Shown: positions 53,532 through 62,433, counted from the first letter of the stretch. The stretch is 64,000 nucleotides of DNA from CAYSPT01 sp964432985 (GCA_964432985.1 CAYSPT010000013.1:1-64000); one strand, 5' to 3'. Translations and numbers: made by a program. The notes: generated by a model from the sequence alone, not told the origin.

Positions 53532-54164
53532 CTACTTGATGACTTTCGCCAACCGGAACAGCAGGGGGTTGAAGTTGCACTCCTCCGCCTCCGCTGTCTT
53601 CAGATATATTATCATCTGCGGTTTTTTAGTTTCCGGGTTCAATAAAATACCGAGGCTGACACCGGCGTCCACCAGTAATTTGATACCTGAGACGCTCATG
53701 GTTTTACGCGCGGTGGTGAACTGAAGCAACAGTTCAATTTCTTTTCCGGTCAGGGTACAGAGGATGAACAGGATATCGGTTTTGGGAAATTCTTCCAGCC
53801 GGGGCAGATAGTCATTGATCGAGTCTGTTTCCGAGAAATCGTAGTTTGACTTGTCAATAAAAATCAGCTTGACCGGAAGATCACCAATCTTCTTGGTATG
53901 AAACTCATCAGCAAAGACCTGGTCGAACTCCTTTTTGCTCTCCAGGTGCTCTTCATCGTACAGCACACCGATTTTTAAAGCTTCCGAAGCGCGGGAAACG
54001 ATGCCCTTGGCGTGAGGCAGGCATTTGAACAGAATTCCCTGTTGGAACTTCATGGGCAGGGTCAGTTTAGCATCCGCGTCCTCTGCTCCTGAAGGACAGG
54101 TGTACATGAAAATAAAAAAAACCGTCAATATCAGGATGACAGCGCTTATTTTGATAAAAGACAT
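53532..54164 (-). CDS. YfiR/DUF4154-family periplasmic protein
   Basis: 210 residues with a signal peptide (ISAVILILTVFFIFMYTCPSGA). The body matches the YfiR-like family in layout: IGVLYDEEH, DILFILCTLTGKEIELLLQF, RKTMSVSGIKLLVDAGVSLGILLNPETKKPQMIIYLKTAEAEECNFNPLLFRLAKVI. YfiR in Pseudomonas restrains a membrane diguanylate cyclase from the periplasm; relatives are often next to TonB receptors and sensor proteins. Here it sits between both, 12 bases before the chemoreceptor gene, and may pass a signal to the chemoreceptor's outer domain. Confidence 0.82.
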   Translation of the reverse strand: MSFIKISAVILILTVFFIFMYTCPSGAEDADAKLTLPMKFQQGILFKCLPHAKGIVSRASEALKIGVLYDEEHLESKKEFDQVFADEFHTKKIGDLPVKLIFIDKSNYDFSETDSINDYLPRLEEFPKTDILFILCTLTGKEIELLLQFTTARKTMSVSGIKLLVDAGVSLGILLNPETKKPQMIIYLKTAEAEECNFNPLLFRLAKVIK

Positions 54165-54220
54165 ACCAGCACTCTCCCTACCTTATTACACTATTTTCTG
54201 GCTCGTGTTCTTTTTTGATC

Positions 54221-56266
54221 TTAAAACCTGTGAGTAACTGTGAAGTAGAAAGCCCGGCCTGGTCCGCCCGGGATTTCCTTGATATTGCTCCGGATATACT
54301 CCGGATATGAGTAGTTTTCATCAAACACATTGTAAACGGTAATAGCAAGATCGGTGTTGGGAAAACGGTTCTCCCACAAGAGTTTTACATCGATTACCTG
54401 AAACGCATCCACCGTTCCCCCTGCCCCGTTAACCAGAGTCCTGTCACCGATGTATTTACATTTGGCGTTGATATTAAGATTTTTATCCGGGACCTTGTAA
54501 TTGCATCCCAGGTTGCCGGCAATTTCTTCCAGGCCGTTTATGTCCAGGCCGGTTTCCTTGTCTTCCCCTTCCTGGTAGGTGATGTTCAGGAAGTAATCGA
54601 ACCGGTCCGAAACAAATGATTTCATTTCAAAGCAGACACCCTGGATTTCCTGTCCTCCCGAGTTGACATACTGGCCCCCTACCCGGATTATCGATTTTGA
54701 AATTTTTGATAAAAACGGGTTGAGTTGATACAGGTAGTTGTCCTTCTGATAGTTCAGATGTAAATCTATCGTTTCGATCTTTTCGGGAGCGAGATTTGGA
54801 TCGCCCTGCAGCACTCCTTCGGCATCGACATATTTTTCGAAGAAATTGGCCGAGCGGTAGGCTTCTCCATACAGCAGCTTGCCGATGAGCAATTCGTTTA
54901 TCTTGTACACCAGACCCCCCGATGGGGAGAAATCGGAACCCGTATCGTCATTGTCCACGAACCGCCCGCCTACGGTTATGGTCGTCCGCTCGTTGGGCTT
55001 GTGGGTAGGCTGGAAGTAAAATGATTTTTCCGAGGTCGAGTAGCTCTGCAGATACGAACTGGCTGCGGCATCGATTTGACCTGCTTCTTCGGCAACCGCT
55101 CCATTCACTTCGATATCCGAAGCATACTTGAAATAATACGGCTCCGAATTCAGTTCCTCGTACACGAAACCACAGAGCAGATCTGTTTTTTCGGTCACGT
55201 CGGGGTAGTTGTACCGCACATCGAAACCCAGTTTGTCACCTGAATACTCCTGATAAAACTGGGCGGGCACAACAAGATCCTGTCCTGGATTATCAGGATC
55301 ATCGATAGTGGCATTATACTGTTCGATCCACTCGGTCTTGCTCATCTTGTCGTACCAGACGAAAAAGGTGATTTCCCGGTCTTCGGAAAGTTCATTGATG
55401 TAACTCACATCGAACCCGTATCCCTTCCGGTGGCTTTCACCGGTAGTGGACAACCTGGGGATCAGGCCGAACTTGTCCTTCTCCTGTTTCCAGTTGAAAA
55501 ACTGCACGGAAACGTTATCCCATTGAACATTGATCAGGGTATTGTTGAAATCGTTTTCGTAGGCATCCCGGTCTATTCCATATACGGGTTCTCCGGACGC
55601 TCCCCCTTCATCACTGATAACGTTGTACTTATAACCGTCATCATCCTTGTTGCTGCCGGCGATTGAAAGGTTGAAATCGTCATTTTCACTGCCTATCAGG
55701 AAATCGTACTGCTTGGTAGAAAAGCTACCCAGGGTGGTACTGACTTCGGCGCCCTTTATGTCATTTCCCTTCTTGGTAATGACGTTGATAACCCCGGCAA
55801 ACGCATTGGTACCGTACATTATCGATCCCGGGCCTCTGATTATCTCGATACGGCTGATACTGGTTATCGGAACGGCTTCCACGTAATACGATCCAACTAC
55901 GGTTTCATACATGGGGTGCCCGTTGAGCAGGAGCAGGCTTTTATTGTTGTAATGCGTTTGCTGAACTCCCCTGAACGTCACGGACGAATACCCGTAATAG
56001 GTTTCAATGATGGAAATCCCGGCCACCGTTTTCAGGACGTCGTCCAGCGTCCGGGCCCCCATTTTTTTGATGTCATCGGCTGTAATAACCGTCATCACAG
56101 CCGATGCTTCAGAGGCCTTCTCCGCCTTTTTTGAAACCGTAGTCACGGTCACGTTCATCAGGTCCTCCAAGCTCATATCATCCCAGTCCTGGGCTGCAAG
56201 TCCGTTTCCCAGGCACAGGCAAAGCAAGAGCGCAAAGCAAAGCGGAATGTGTCGTTTGATTATCAT
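54221..56266 (-). CDS. TonB-dependent outer-membrane receptor
   Basis: 681 residues. Signal peptide (MIIKRHIPLCFALLLCLCLGNGLAAQ), then the DLSLEDLMN-type start (DMSLEDLMNVTVTTVSKKAEKASEA) typical of the group next to YfiR-like proteins. A plug domain follows (VMTVITADDIKKMGARTLDDVLKTVAGISI, FRGVQQTHYNNKSLLLLNGHPM, RIEIIRGPGSIMYGTNAFAGVINVITKKG), then a 22-strand barrel ending in an aromatic residue (FYFTVTHRF). It imports or senses a ligand from outside. ATG 56266 follows GAGGAGG; the longer frame to 56362 overlaps the promoter. No TonB/ExbBD in the window. Confidence 0.93.
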   Translation of the reverse strand: MIIKRHIPLCFALLLCLCLGNGLAAQDWDDMSLEDLMNVTVTTVSKKAEKASEASAVMTVITADDIKKMGARTLDDVLKTVAGISIIETYYGYSSVTFRGVQQTHYNNKSLLLLNGHPMYETVVGSYYVEAVPITSISRIEIIRGPGSIMYGTNAFAGVINVITKKGNDIKGAEVSTTLGSFSTKQYDFLIGSENDDFNLSIAGSNKDDDGYKYNVISDEGGASGEPVYGIDRDAYENDFNNTLINVQWDNVSVQFFNWKQEKDKFGLIPRLSTTGESHRKGYGFDVSYINELSEDREITFFVWYDKMSKTEWIEQYNATIDDPDNPGQDLVVPAQFYQEYSGDKLGFDVRYNYPDVTEKTDLLCGFVYEELNSEPYYFKYASDIEVNGAVAEEAGQIDAAASSYLQSYSTSEKSFYFQPTHKPNERTTITVGGRFVDNDDTGSDFSPSGGLVYKINELLIGKLLYGEAYRSANFFEKYVDAEGVLQGDPNLAPEKIETIDLHLNYQKDNYLYQLNPFLSKISKSIIRVGGQYVNSGGQEIQGVCFEMKSFVSDRFDYFLNITYQEGEDKETGLDINGLEEIAGNLGCNYKVPDKNLNINAKCKYIGDRTLVNGAGGTVDAFQVIDVKLLWENRFPNTDLAITVYNVFDENYSYPEYIRSNIKEIPGGPGRAFYFTVTHRF

Positions 56267-56361
56267 TGTTGAAGCCTCCTCAAATTCTAAGTGTAAGATT
56301 AAATATTTTTCAATATTTATATTCCGCCTTTCAATTAACCACAAACCATTATCTGTTTTCA

Positions 56362-56390
56362 ACTATTGCCTGTTAATTGTTACTTGACAA
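56362..56390 (-). promoter_or_regulatory. Possible promoter of the TonB receptor run
   Basis: On the minus strand TTGTCA (56390-56385), a 17-base spacer, then AATAGT (56367-56362), about 96 bases before the chosen start at 56266. Moderate matches only. Confidence 0.35.
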
Positions 56391-56398
56391 TTAGCTAA

Positions 56399-56428
56399 TT
56401 GACGGCCCTCAAATCCCGGCAGTATACT
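56399..56428 (+). promoter_or_regulatory. Sigma-70-like promoter of the oligopeptidase B gene
   Basis: TTGACG (56399-56404), an 18-base spacer, then TATACT (56423-56428). The expected leader is about 95 bases and contains the palindromic 20-bp repeats. Confidence 0.55.
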
Positions 56429-56453
56429 ACCCGGGTAGCATCCACGCGATCTG

Positions 56454-56505
56454 TTGCGCAACGTATTGCGCGTTTGCGCAACGTATTGCGCGTTTGCGCA
56501 ACGTA
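56454..56505 (+). repeat. 20-bp palindromic tandem repeat in the oligopeptidase leader
   Basis: TTGCGCAACGTATTGCGCGT occurs at 56454-56473 and 56474-56493, with a partial third copy to 56505. Each unit contains TTGCGCAA and the inverted repeat GCGCAA-CGTA-TTGCGC, so it can be a set of operators with centres two turns apart or a series of alternative RNA hairpins between promoter and start codon. Confidence 0.85.
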
Positions 56506-56530
56506 ATCCAATGCACGAGGAGATGGTTGA

Positions 56531-58729
56531 ATGTTCAGGACATACAAAAACCAGTGGCTGCTTCCGGTTATTCTACTGCTCATGACCGGGGCACTCGTCT
56601 GCGGCGCCGCCCTGGCCCCGGGTCTGGCCGATACCCCCAAACCTTCACCGCCCAAGCCCAAACCTTCATCACCCAAGCTCAAACCTTCACCGCCCATGGC
56701 CGATGTCATCCCCTACCAGAGCACCGTTCACGGGGAGATATTGGTTGACAACTACTTCTGGTTGAGGGAGAAGGACAATCCCCGGGTCCAGGAACACATC
56801 AAGGCGGAAAACCGGTACACCGAAGCAATGATGCAGCACACCAAACCACTGCAGAAGCGTCTGTATAGGGAACTGCTTTCCCGAATCAAGCAGACCGATC
56901 TGTCAGTTCCTGAAAAACGCGGCGATTACTACTATTATTCCCGAACGGAGGAAGGGAAAGACTACGCCATCCACTGCCGGAAAAAAGGAAGTCTCGAGGC
57001 GGATGAGGAAATCATCCTTGACGAAAACTCTCTGGCCGAGGGTCATGAGTACTTCAGCCTGGGTCTTCTGGATGTCAGCCCTGATCACCGGCTGCTCATG
57101 TATTCGGTCGATACCACCGGGGCGGAGTCGTATTCTATTTACTTCAAGGACCTGGCAGCCGGCACATTGTACGATGAAGAAATCAAGGGGTCCGACTCCA
57201 CCGGCGAGTGGGCGAATGACAACAAGACCATATTTTACGTGACTCTCGACCAGACCAACCGTCCTTTCAGGCTCTACCGGCATGTTCTGGGAACCGGGCA
57301 GGATAAAGATATTAAGATTTTTGAGGAAAAAAACGAGGCCTACTCCCTCTTCGTTTCCAAAACCAAGGACGAGAAATACCTCCTGTTGTCACTGGAGAGC
57401 AACACCACGTCGGAATACCGCTTCCTCGAAGCCGGCTCACCCGAAGGGACCTTTGCTCCCGTTCACCGCCGGCAGCACCAGATGGAGTACTCGGTGGAAC
57501 ACCACGACGGCCGGTTTCTCATTGTCACCAATGACGGCGGGGCTTTTAACTTCAAACTCATGCAAACACCGATAAGTAAACCCGGGAAAGAGAACTGGAC
57601 AGAGCTTATCGCTCACCGGGAATGGGTAAAACTCGACGGTATAGACGTTTTCAAGAACTACCTGGTCATCTACGAGCGCTCGGAAGGACTGCCGAAAATC
57701 AAGATCAGAAATATGCAAAATGACGCCGAGGACAACGTAGATTTTCCCGAAAAGGTGTATACCGTCTGGCCGGAAGGAAACCGCGAGTTCGAATCCAAAC
57801 TGCTCAGATTTTCCTACTCCTCCCTGGTGACACCGGAAACGGTTTACGATTACAACATGGACACCCGGGAGCGTGAACTCAAAAAGCAGGAAGAGGTCCT
57901 CGGAGGTTATGAACCGGACCTTTACCGTACGGAACGGGTCTTTGCCCGGGCCAAGGACGGAACAAAAGTCCCGATATCGCTGGTGTACAAGAAAAAGCTT
58001 TTGAAGAAAAATGGAACTAATCCTCTGCTGCTCGAAGGGTACGGAGCCTACGGCTCTAATTCGGACCCGTATTTTTTCACCACCTGCCTGGCTCTGCTCG
58101 ACCGGGGATTCGTCTACGCCATCCCGCATGTCCGTGGCGGAGAGGAAATGGGTAGACTGTGGTACAAGCAGGGAAAACTGCTCAGAAAGAAAAACACCTT
58201 CAACGACTTCATTGCCTGTGCTGAGCACCTCATTAAGGAAGGCTTCACCGCAAGTGACAAGCTGGTTATCCGTGGGGAAAGCGCCGGCGGTCTGCTCATG
58301 GGGGCGGTGACCAACATGCGTCCCGACCTGTTCGGAGTAGTTATCGCCAAGGTTCCCTTTGTCGATTCCCTCAACACCATGCTCGACGCGTCACTTCCCC
58401 TTACGGTGACCGAGTACGAGGAGTGGGGAAATCCCAATGAAAAGGTCTATTTTGATTATATCAGGTCCTATTCGCCGTACGACAATATAGAGGACAAGGA
58501 CTACCCCACCATGCTGGTACTCACGTCGCTCAACGACGTGCGGGTAATGTACTGGGAACCGCTCAAATGGGTAGCCAAACTGCGTTTATCCAAAACCGAC
58601 CACAACCTGCTGCTTATGAAAATAACCCTGGTGGCCGGCCACGGTGGCGCCTCGGGCCTGCACAACTACCTCAGAGATGTGGCCTTCGAGTATGCGTTCA
58701 TCTTCGACCGCCTGGGGATCAAGCGGTAA
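56531..58729 (+). CDS. Exported oligopeptidase B-like peptidase, S9A family
   Basis: 732 residues. N-terminal signal peptide or anchor (WLLPVILLLMTGALVCGAALA), then a Pro/Lys/Ser linker (KPSPPKPKPSSPKLKPSPP), then the oligopeptidase B fold: HGEILVDNYFWLREKDNPRVQEH, a propeller domain, and an alpha/beta-hydrolase with RGGEEMGRLWYKQGKLLRKKNTFNDFI, Ser584 in GESAGGLLMG, Asp669 in SLNDVRVMYWEP and His704 in VAGHGGASG. Oligopeptidase B cleaves short peptides after Arg or Lys. An exported form differs from the cytoplasmic enzyme of E. coli. The start follows GAGGAGATGGTTGA. A bidirectional terminator lies downstream. Confidence 0.93.
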   Translation: MFRTYKNQWLLPVILLLMTGALVCGAALAPGLADTPKPSPPKPKPSSPKLKPSPPMADVIPYQSTVHGEILVDNYFWLREKDNPRVQEHIKAENRYTEAMMQHTKPLQKRLYRELLSRIKQTDLSVPEKRGDYYYYSRTEEGKDYAIHCRKKGSLEADEEIILDENSLAEGHEYFSLGLLDVSPDHRLLMYSVDTTGAESYSIYFKDLAAGTLYDEEIKGSDSTGEWANDNKTIFYVTLDQTNRPFRLYRHVLGTGQDKDIKIFEEKNEAYSLFVSKTKDEKYLLLSLESNTTSEYRFLEAGSPEGTFAPVHRRQHQMEYSVEHHDGRFLIVTNDGGAFNFKLMQTPISKPGKENWTELIAHREWVKLDGIDVFKNYLVIYERSEGLPKIKIRNMQNDAEDNVDFPEKVYTVWPEGNREFESKLLRFSYSSLVTPETVYDYNMDTRERELKKQEEVLGGYEPDLYRTERVFARAKDGTKVPISLVYKKKLLKKNGTNPLLLEGYGAYGSNSDPYFFTTCLALLDRGFVYAIPHVRGGEEMGRLWYKQGKLLRKKNTFNDFIACAEHLIKEGFTASDKLVIRGESAGGLLMGAVTNMRPDLFGVVIAKVPFVDSLNTMLDASLPLTVTEYEEWGNPNEKVYFDYIRSYSPYDNIEDKDYPTMLVLTSLNDVRVMYWEPLKWVAKLRLSKTDHNLLLMKITLVAGHGGASGLHNYLRDVAFEYAFIFDRLGIKR

Positions 58730-58870
58730 TAAGGATATTACCACCCACCCTCAAGCAAGAAGCGTAGAAAGCAAAAGGTAACGTTAGCGCAGGCGCGCCA
58801 GGATGGCAAGCGCCGTGAGCACTCCGGATGAAACAGAAAACACAACCGGCTTGCAATAAACCTTTATTAC

Positions 58871-58907
58871 AAAAAAAAAGCCCCTCCGTTAGGGAGGGGC
58901 TTTTTTT
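58871..58907. terminator. Bidirectional rho-independent terminator
   Basis: An A-run (58871-58879), the perfect stem GCCCCTCC/GGAGGGGC (58880-58887 and 58893-58900) and a T-run (58901-58907). It sits between the convergent oligopeptidase and subtilase genes and can stop both. The 140 bases before it hold nothing else recognised. Confidence 0.95.
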
Positions 58908-58927
58908 GTTTGTTGGTTGGTTGAGGA

Positions 58928-60373
58928 TCACCACACGCCGGAGTTATAGAGCTCTTTTTCAAACTCGGAGTCGAACCGCGGAGGACGTGCGCCCCGCATG
59001 GTGTCGGGCAGAACATCAACCACTTCCTGGCGGGCTTTCAAGCAGGCCTCTTCAAGAGGCATGCCTTCCTTGATGAGATTTGCGGCCAGTTTGGCCCGCT
59101 CGATGTTGATAACCCCTCCGGACACGACTTTGTCTGCCAGCCATGACTTCTTGTCCACCGTCTCCATCAGAATGGATTTCAGATCCTGGGGAGACAGGTA
59201 CTTGTTCTCGGCCAGCACCAGCGAAGCATACCTGGTCGCCAGCGGCGCCGCCATGGATGTTCCGCTCATGGGACAGACTTTCCCGTTGGGGACACTGGAC
59301 ACGATACCAACACCGGGAACAGCCAAGTCTACCTGTTCGACACCGTAATCGGAGAAATCGGCAATGGCGATATCCTTATTGGTGGCAGCCACCACCAGCT
59401 TGTTGGTGTAGGAAACATCGCTGGGTGAGTTCACCTTGCCGGTGTGATTCTCGGTGGAGTTGCCGGCGGCAAAGACGATCAGTGCGTCGGGGATGTACTT
59501 GAACAGAACCTCGGTCTGCGGCATCAGTGCGTGCGTCGCGTACAGGTTGACGAGCTCCTGAACCTCTTCATCGGTGGGATCTTTAAATCCCCAGTGCTGG
59601 ATCATGTTCTGCTTGAATACCTTGCAGAGGTTCCCGTTGGGGGATCCCCAGGAGTTGTTGATAATGTCGGGCTGCAGGCTGCCAATATACCGGGCCTCGG
59701 GCTCGATGGCGGCGGCGGCCTGTTGACCATTTTGCTTGAAGTATTCGATCAGCTGCGGCAGCAGGGGGTTGTCTTCCAGGGCGCGTCCCCGGGGAGTCCG
59801 GATGGAACGGTACTGAACATTGAAATGTCTCAGCGCCTCTTCGGCCTGCTTTTCCGCTTGTTTGGCAGGAGGTTCTCCCGATGGAAGATGGGCGAGCGCC
59901 TTGACCCGGACAGACGTGTTCTCGTTGGCCACGATACCGGCCACGTGGGTTCCATGAGCCCATCCGCCGGTGAAGTTAATCCACGGCTGCAACTCTTTAT
60001 CGTTGTAGAGTTTAACCAGGATCTTGAAATCAGCGGGGTCCATCCCGTCACGCCCTACTTCCTGAAAGATAGCCAGGAGTTCCATGAACTTGATGACATC
60101 ATCATATCTCGGGGGGGTGTACTCCAGGTTGCACAACACATGGTTGTCATTGGGGAAGTTCCAGCCATACAAATCATCGATATAGCCACTTCCCGAGTCG
60201 TCGATTCCTTCTTCGCCGTTCAACTCCGCCAGGTTGGGATCGGCCGCCGGATCGAGCAGCTGGTGGCTGAAATCCGTTCCGGAATCGATGACCAGGACAG
60301 ACACTTCACCATCCGCCAGGCAGACGGGAACCAGGAACAGACTGAGAATCACAACAACAAACAATTTCTTCAC
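58928..60373 (-). CDS. Secreted subtilisin-family serine protease, S8
   Basis: 481 residues. Signal peptide (KKLFVVVILSLFLVPVCLA). Catalytic residues: Asp30 in LVIDSGTD, His140 in GWAHGTHVAGI, Ser373 in SGTSMAAP, with oxyanion Asn305 in FAAGN. There is no inhibitor prodomain between signal peptide and the catalytic Asp, unlike most secreted subtilases, and a long insert (about 150-235, with LPSGEPPAKQAEKQAEEALRHF) separates the His from INNSWG. It has a C-terminal extension of about 70 residues. The start is a GTG after GGAGGTAGTGTT. Probably degrades or processes periplasmic or external proteins. Confidence 0.93.
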   Translation of the reverse strand: MKKLFVVVILSLFLVPVCLADGEVSVLVIDSGTDFSHQLLDPAADPNLAELNGEEGIDDSGSGYIDDLYGWNFPNDNHVLCNLEYTPPRYDDVIKFMELLAIFQEVGRDGMDPADFKILVKLYNDKELQPWINFTGGWAHGTHVAGIVANENTSVRVKALAHLPSGEPPAKQAEKQAEEALRHFNVQYRSIRTPRGRALEDNPLLPQLIEYFKQNGQQAAAAIEPEARYIGSLQPDIINNSWGSPNGNLCKVFKQNMIQHWGFKDPTDEEVQELVNLYATHALMPQTEVLFKYIPDALIVFAAGNSTENHTGKVNSPSDVSYTNKLVVAATNKDIAIADFSDYGVEQVDLAVPGVGIVSSVPNGKVCPMSGTSMAAPLATRYASLVLAENKYLSPQDLKSILMETVDKKSWLADKVVSGGVINIERAKLAANLIKEGMPLEEACLKARQEVVDVLPDTMRGARPPRFDSEFEKELYNSGVW

Positions 60374-60422
60374 AACACTACCTCCTTCATACTTTACAGC
60401 TCTAACGAGAGAAACACCTTCT

Positions 60423-60467
60423 GGTTAATTATACCTATAACTCAAAATATTGATTCGGTTAATTATA
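60423..60467. repeat. AT-rich 11-bp direct repeat upstream of the subtilase gene
   Basis: GGTTAATTATA occurs at 60423-60433 and 60457-60467 in an AT-rich stretch. On the minus strand each copy carries TATAATT, so these may be alternative -10 elements for the subtilase gene. Confidence 0.6.
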
Positions 60468-60510
60468 AGGAAAAAAGGGAGAACCCGCAACAATTTTTCA
60501 CAGTATTATG

Positions 60511-60652
60511 TCCACTTTTTGTGGATTAAGTCCACTTTTTTGTGGATAACTAGCCCGCTTGTTTCATGAGTTGCCGTCGCGAAGCCGCCAAGTCGTGGTC
60601 GTAGCAAGCAAGATTGTGAAATAAGCGGGCTTAGAGCGTTGATTGTGGATAA
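60511..60652. other. DnaA-box-like elements and small hairpins in a 320-bp gene-free gap
   Basis: TGTGGATAA, the reverse of the consensus DnaA box TTATCCACA, occurs exactly at 60541-60549 and 60644-60652; a one-mismatch copy TGTGGATTA is at 60520-60528. The first two are parts of two tandem hairpins TCCAC-T(5-6)-GTGGA (60511-60525 and 60531-60546). A degenerate 11-bp tandem repeat CAGTC(G/A)(G/A)CC follows at 60670-60702 and runs into the end of fliS. Confidence 0.5.
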
Positions 60653-60694
60653 CTTCGCAGGTCGGCCCGCAGTCGGCCGGCAGTCAACCAACAG

Positions 60695-61144
60695 TCAGCC
60701 AACAAAGTCAAAACCGCTGGGTTTGGTGGGATCTTCCTTTTCAGTGGTTTCGCCGAGAGGGACAGCTTTTGTTTTGCGGTCTTCGATGGCCCGCACCCAG
60801 ACTTCGCGGAGACTGATGAGCATGTCGATGACTTCTTCAATGGGTTTGCTGATCTTATTGACATTGGCATCCACCAGCTTGTCGTACATAAACTGGTACA
60901 GAGAGAAAAGATGCTCGGCTATCTCCCCGACATCCATATTGAGAGATACCATCAACTCGGTAAAAATACGCTGCACTCTGACGAGATTGTCGTTGACCAC
61001 ATCGAAACGCTTTTCTTTAAGACCCTCTAAAGCCGTGTTGAGAAACTTGACCGATCCGTCGTACAGCATCAGGATCAGTTTCTCCTGGCTGACGGTCCGG
61101 ATCTGCATTTCCTTGTATCGTTGTGTTTTGTCTTCGAAGCTCAT
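60695..61144 (-). CDS. fliS: Flagellar export chaperone FliS
   Basis: 149 residues. It binds the C-terminus of flagellin in the cytoplasm and prevents early assembly. Family features: RYKEMQIRTVSQEKLILMLYDGSVKFLNTALEGL at the N-terminus, LSLNMDVGEIAEHLFSLYQFMYDKLVDANV and a final helix ISLREVWVRAIED. It has a charged tail after the usual end (KTKAVPLGETTEKEDPTKPSGFDF). It starts two bases after the STAS gene. No flagellin or FliD gene is in the window. Confidence 0.93.
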   Translation of the reverse strand: MSFEDKTQRYKEMQIRTVSQEKLILMLYDGSVKFLNTALEGLKEKRFDVVNDNLVRVQRIFTELMVSLNMDVGEIAEHLFSLYQFMYDKLVDANVNKISKPIEEVIDMLISLREVWVRAIEDRKTKAVPLGETTEKEDPTKPSGFDFVG

Positions 61145-61146
61145 GG

Positions 61147-61527
61147 TTAGTCCAGGATGAATCCTTTCACGACAGTGGGATTTTCTGAAGCAGCTACTGC
61201 CTCAATTCTTGTATCGTAACATTTGAGCTTTTCATCAAGTCTTGTCATAGAAAGAATTTTTCTGACACCTTCCCCTGCATTGAAAAAAAAGAAGCAGCCG
61301 CCCCGGCTAAACAGGTCGCCGGCGGTGGAAGCAATAACTCCGAGAGTAGAGCTGGCCAGGTAGTCAACCTTCTCCAGATCGACGAGTATCCGGGCGATTC
61401 CCTTCCCGGTCAAATCTCTCAACATTTCCTGAAAGGTCCAAAAATTTGCCTCATCGATGTTCCCATACGGGGTAAGAATAGCCAGACCGCCTTCGACCTC
61501 GCAGTCAATAATAGCCTTTTCCACCAT
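61147..61527 (-). CDS. STAS-domain anti-sigma factor antagonist
   Basis: 126 residues, a single STAS domain. Seen: LAILTPYGNIDEANFWTFQEMLRDL, ARILVDLEKVDYLASSTLGVIAS (Ser59 at the site phosphorylated in SpoIIAA, although the Asp before it is Ala here) and GVRKILSMTRLDEKL. Proteins of this type bind and free anti-sigma factors or take part in partner-switching. ATG 61527 follows GAGGAGGAAAATTTC. It is two bases before fliS and 84 bases after the response regulator, so it may link signalling to flagellar genes. No partner kinase or phosphatase is next to it. Confidence 0.87.
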   Translation of the reverse strand: MVEKAIIDCEVEGGLAILTPYGNIDEANFWTFQEMLRDLTGKGIARILVDLEKVDYLASSTLGVIASTAGDLFSRGGCFFFFNAGEGVRKILSMTRLDEKLKCYDTRIEAVAASENPTVVKGFILD

Positions 61528-61611
61528 GAAATTTTCCTCCTCGTACCGGCGCACACACTAACTGCACCTTCTTATTCTACTGCCTTTGGGGGCAAAAGGC
61601 AAATTTTCAAA

Positions 61612-62307
61612 CTACCGTTCAGACTGCATCCAGGTAATTGCATAGCGGTTCAATTCCCTGGTGCTGTTCAGATTCAATTTGTTCTTTATCTGCATACGGT
61701 ATGTCTCGATGGTTTTCTTGCTCAAGCTCAGCTTGTCGGCTATCTCACCTGTGCTAAATCCCTGCCCAACCAGTTGAAACACTTCGAACTCCCGGTTGCT
61801 GAGATCCCTGACGCTTCCACCCAGTTTTCTTTTCCGGCCGTAAACGAGGTTTTTCAAAAGCTGCTCGTTGATGACTTCACTGACATAAATCGATCCGGAC
61901 AAAACCTTTTCTATAGCGGTGATTACCGTCTCGGACGCTTCTTTTTTCATGACATAACCGGCAGCGCCGGCCTGAAGAGCGCGCTCCGCATAGAGAAACT
62001 CGTCGTGCATAGACAATATCAACACCCTGGTGTCCGGAAACCGATCCCGTATATCAGCGGTCAACTCCAGTCCGCTTATTCCTTTGAGCGAAATATCGAC
62101 CAGCGCCATATCCGGTTTTTCCTTTTCGAGCAGCGCCAGCGCTTCATGGGCATCCCGTGCCTCGCCGCAAACACACAGATGCGCTTGCTTATTGATAAGA
62201 AGAGTCAGTCCTGCGCATACTACTGAATGATCGTCGACGATGAGAATCTTGCTTATTGTCTTCACGCGCGTGACCGCGCCAGACGCAGCCTTCTTCGTTG
62301 GAACCAC
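61612..62307 (-). CDS. NarL/FixJ-type response regulator
   Basis: 231 residues. Receiver domain about 19-140: ILIVDDHSVV with the acidic pair near 25-26, phosphoacceptor Asp71 in MALVDISLKGISGLEL, and the switch Lys in YVMKKEASE. LuxR-type helix-turn-helix about 165-225 (LSNREFEVFQLVGQGFSTGEIADKLSLSKKTIETYRMQIKNKL). GTG 62307 is seven bases after GGGAGG and is the best start, although it leaves a 19-residue leader before the receiver; the frame is open to 62361. No sensor kinase is next to it. Confidence 0.9.
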   Translation of the reverse strand: MVPTKKAASGAVTRVKTISKILIVDDHSVVCAGLTLLINKQAHLCVCGEARDAHEALALLEKEKPDMALVDISLKGISGLELTADIRDRFPDTRVLILSMHDEFLYAERALQAGAAGYVMKKEASETVITAIEKVLSGSIYVSEVINEQLLKNLVYGRKRKLGGSVRDLSNREFEVFQLVGQGFSTGEIADKLSLSKKTIETYRMQIKNKLNLNSTRELNRYAITWMQSER

Positions 62308-62433
62308 TGATTTTCCTCCCAATTCATTACCCGGTACCGGCACTACCCGGGGGCAGTCCATGTTAATGTTGACGTTCTACACGGTTATTTTACCTGTTTT
62401 CACCTGACGCCGCTACTACCTCATAGAGCTTTT

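Noticed and set aside
59444..60529. 361-residue plus-strand frame opposite the subtilase gene
   Set aside because: The subtilase has all catalytic residues and a ribosome site; the opposite frame is an accidental opening.
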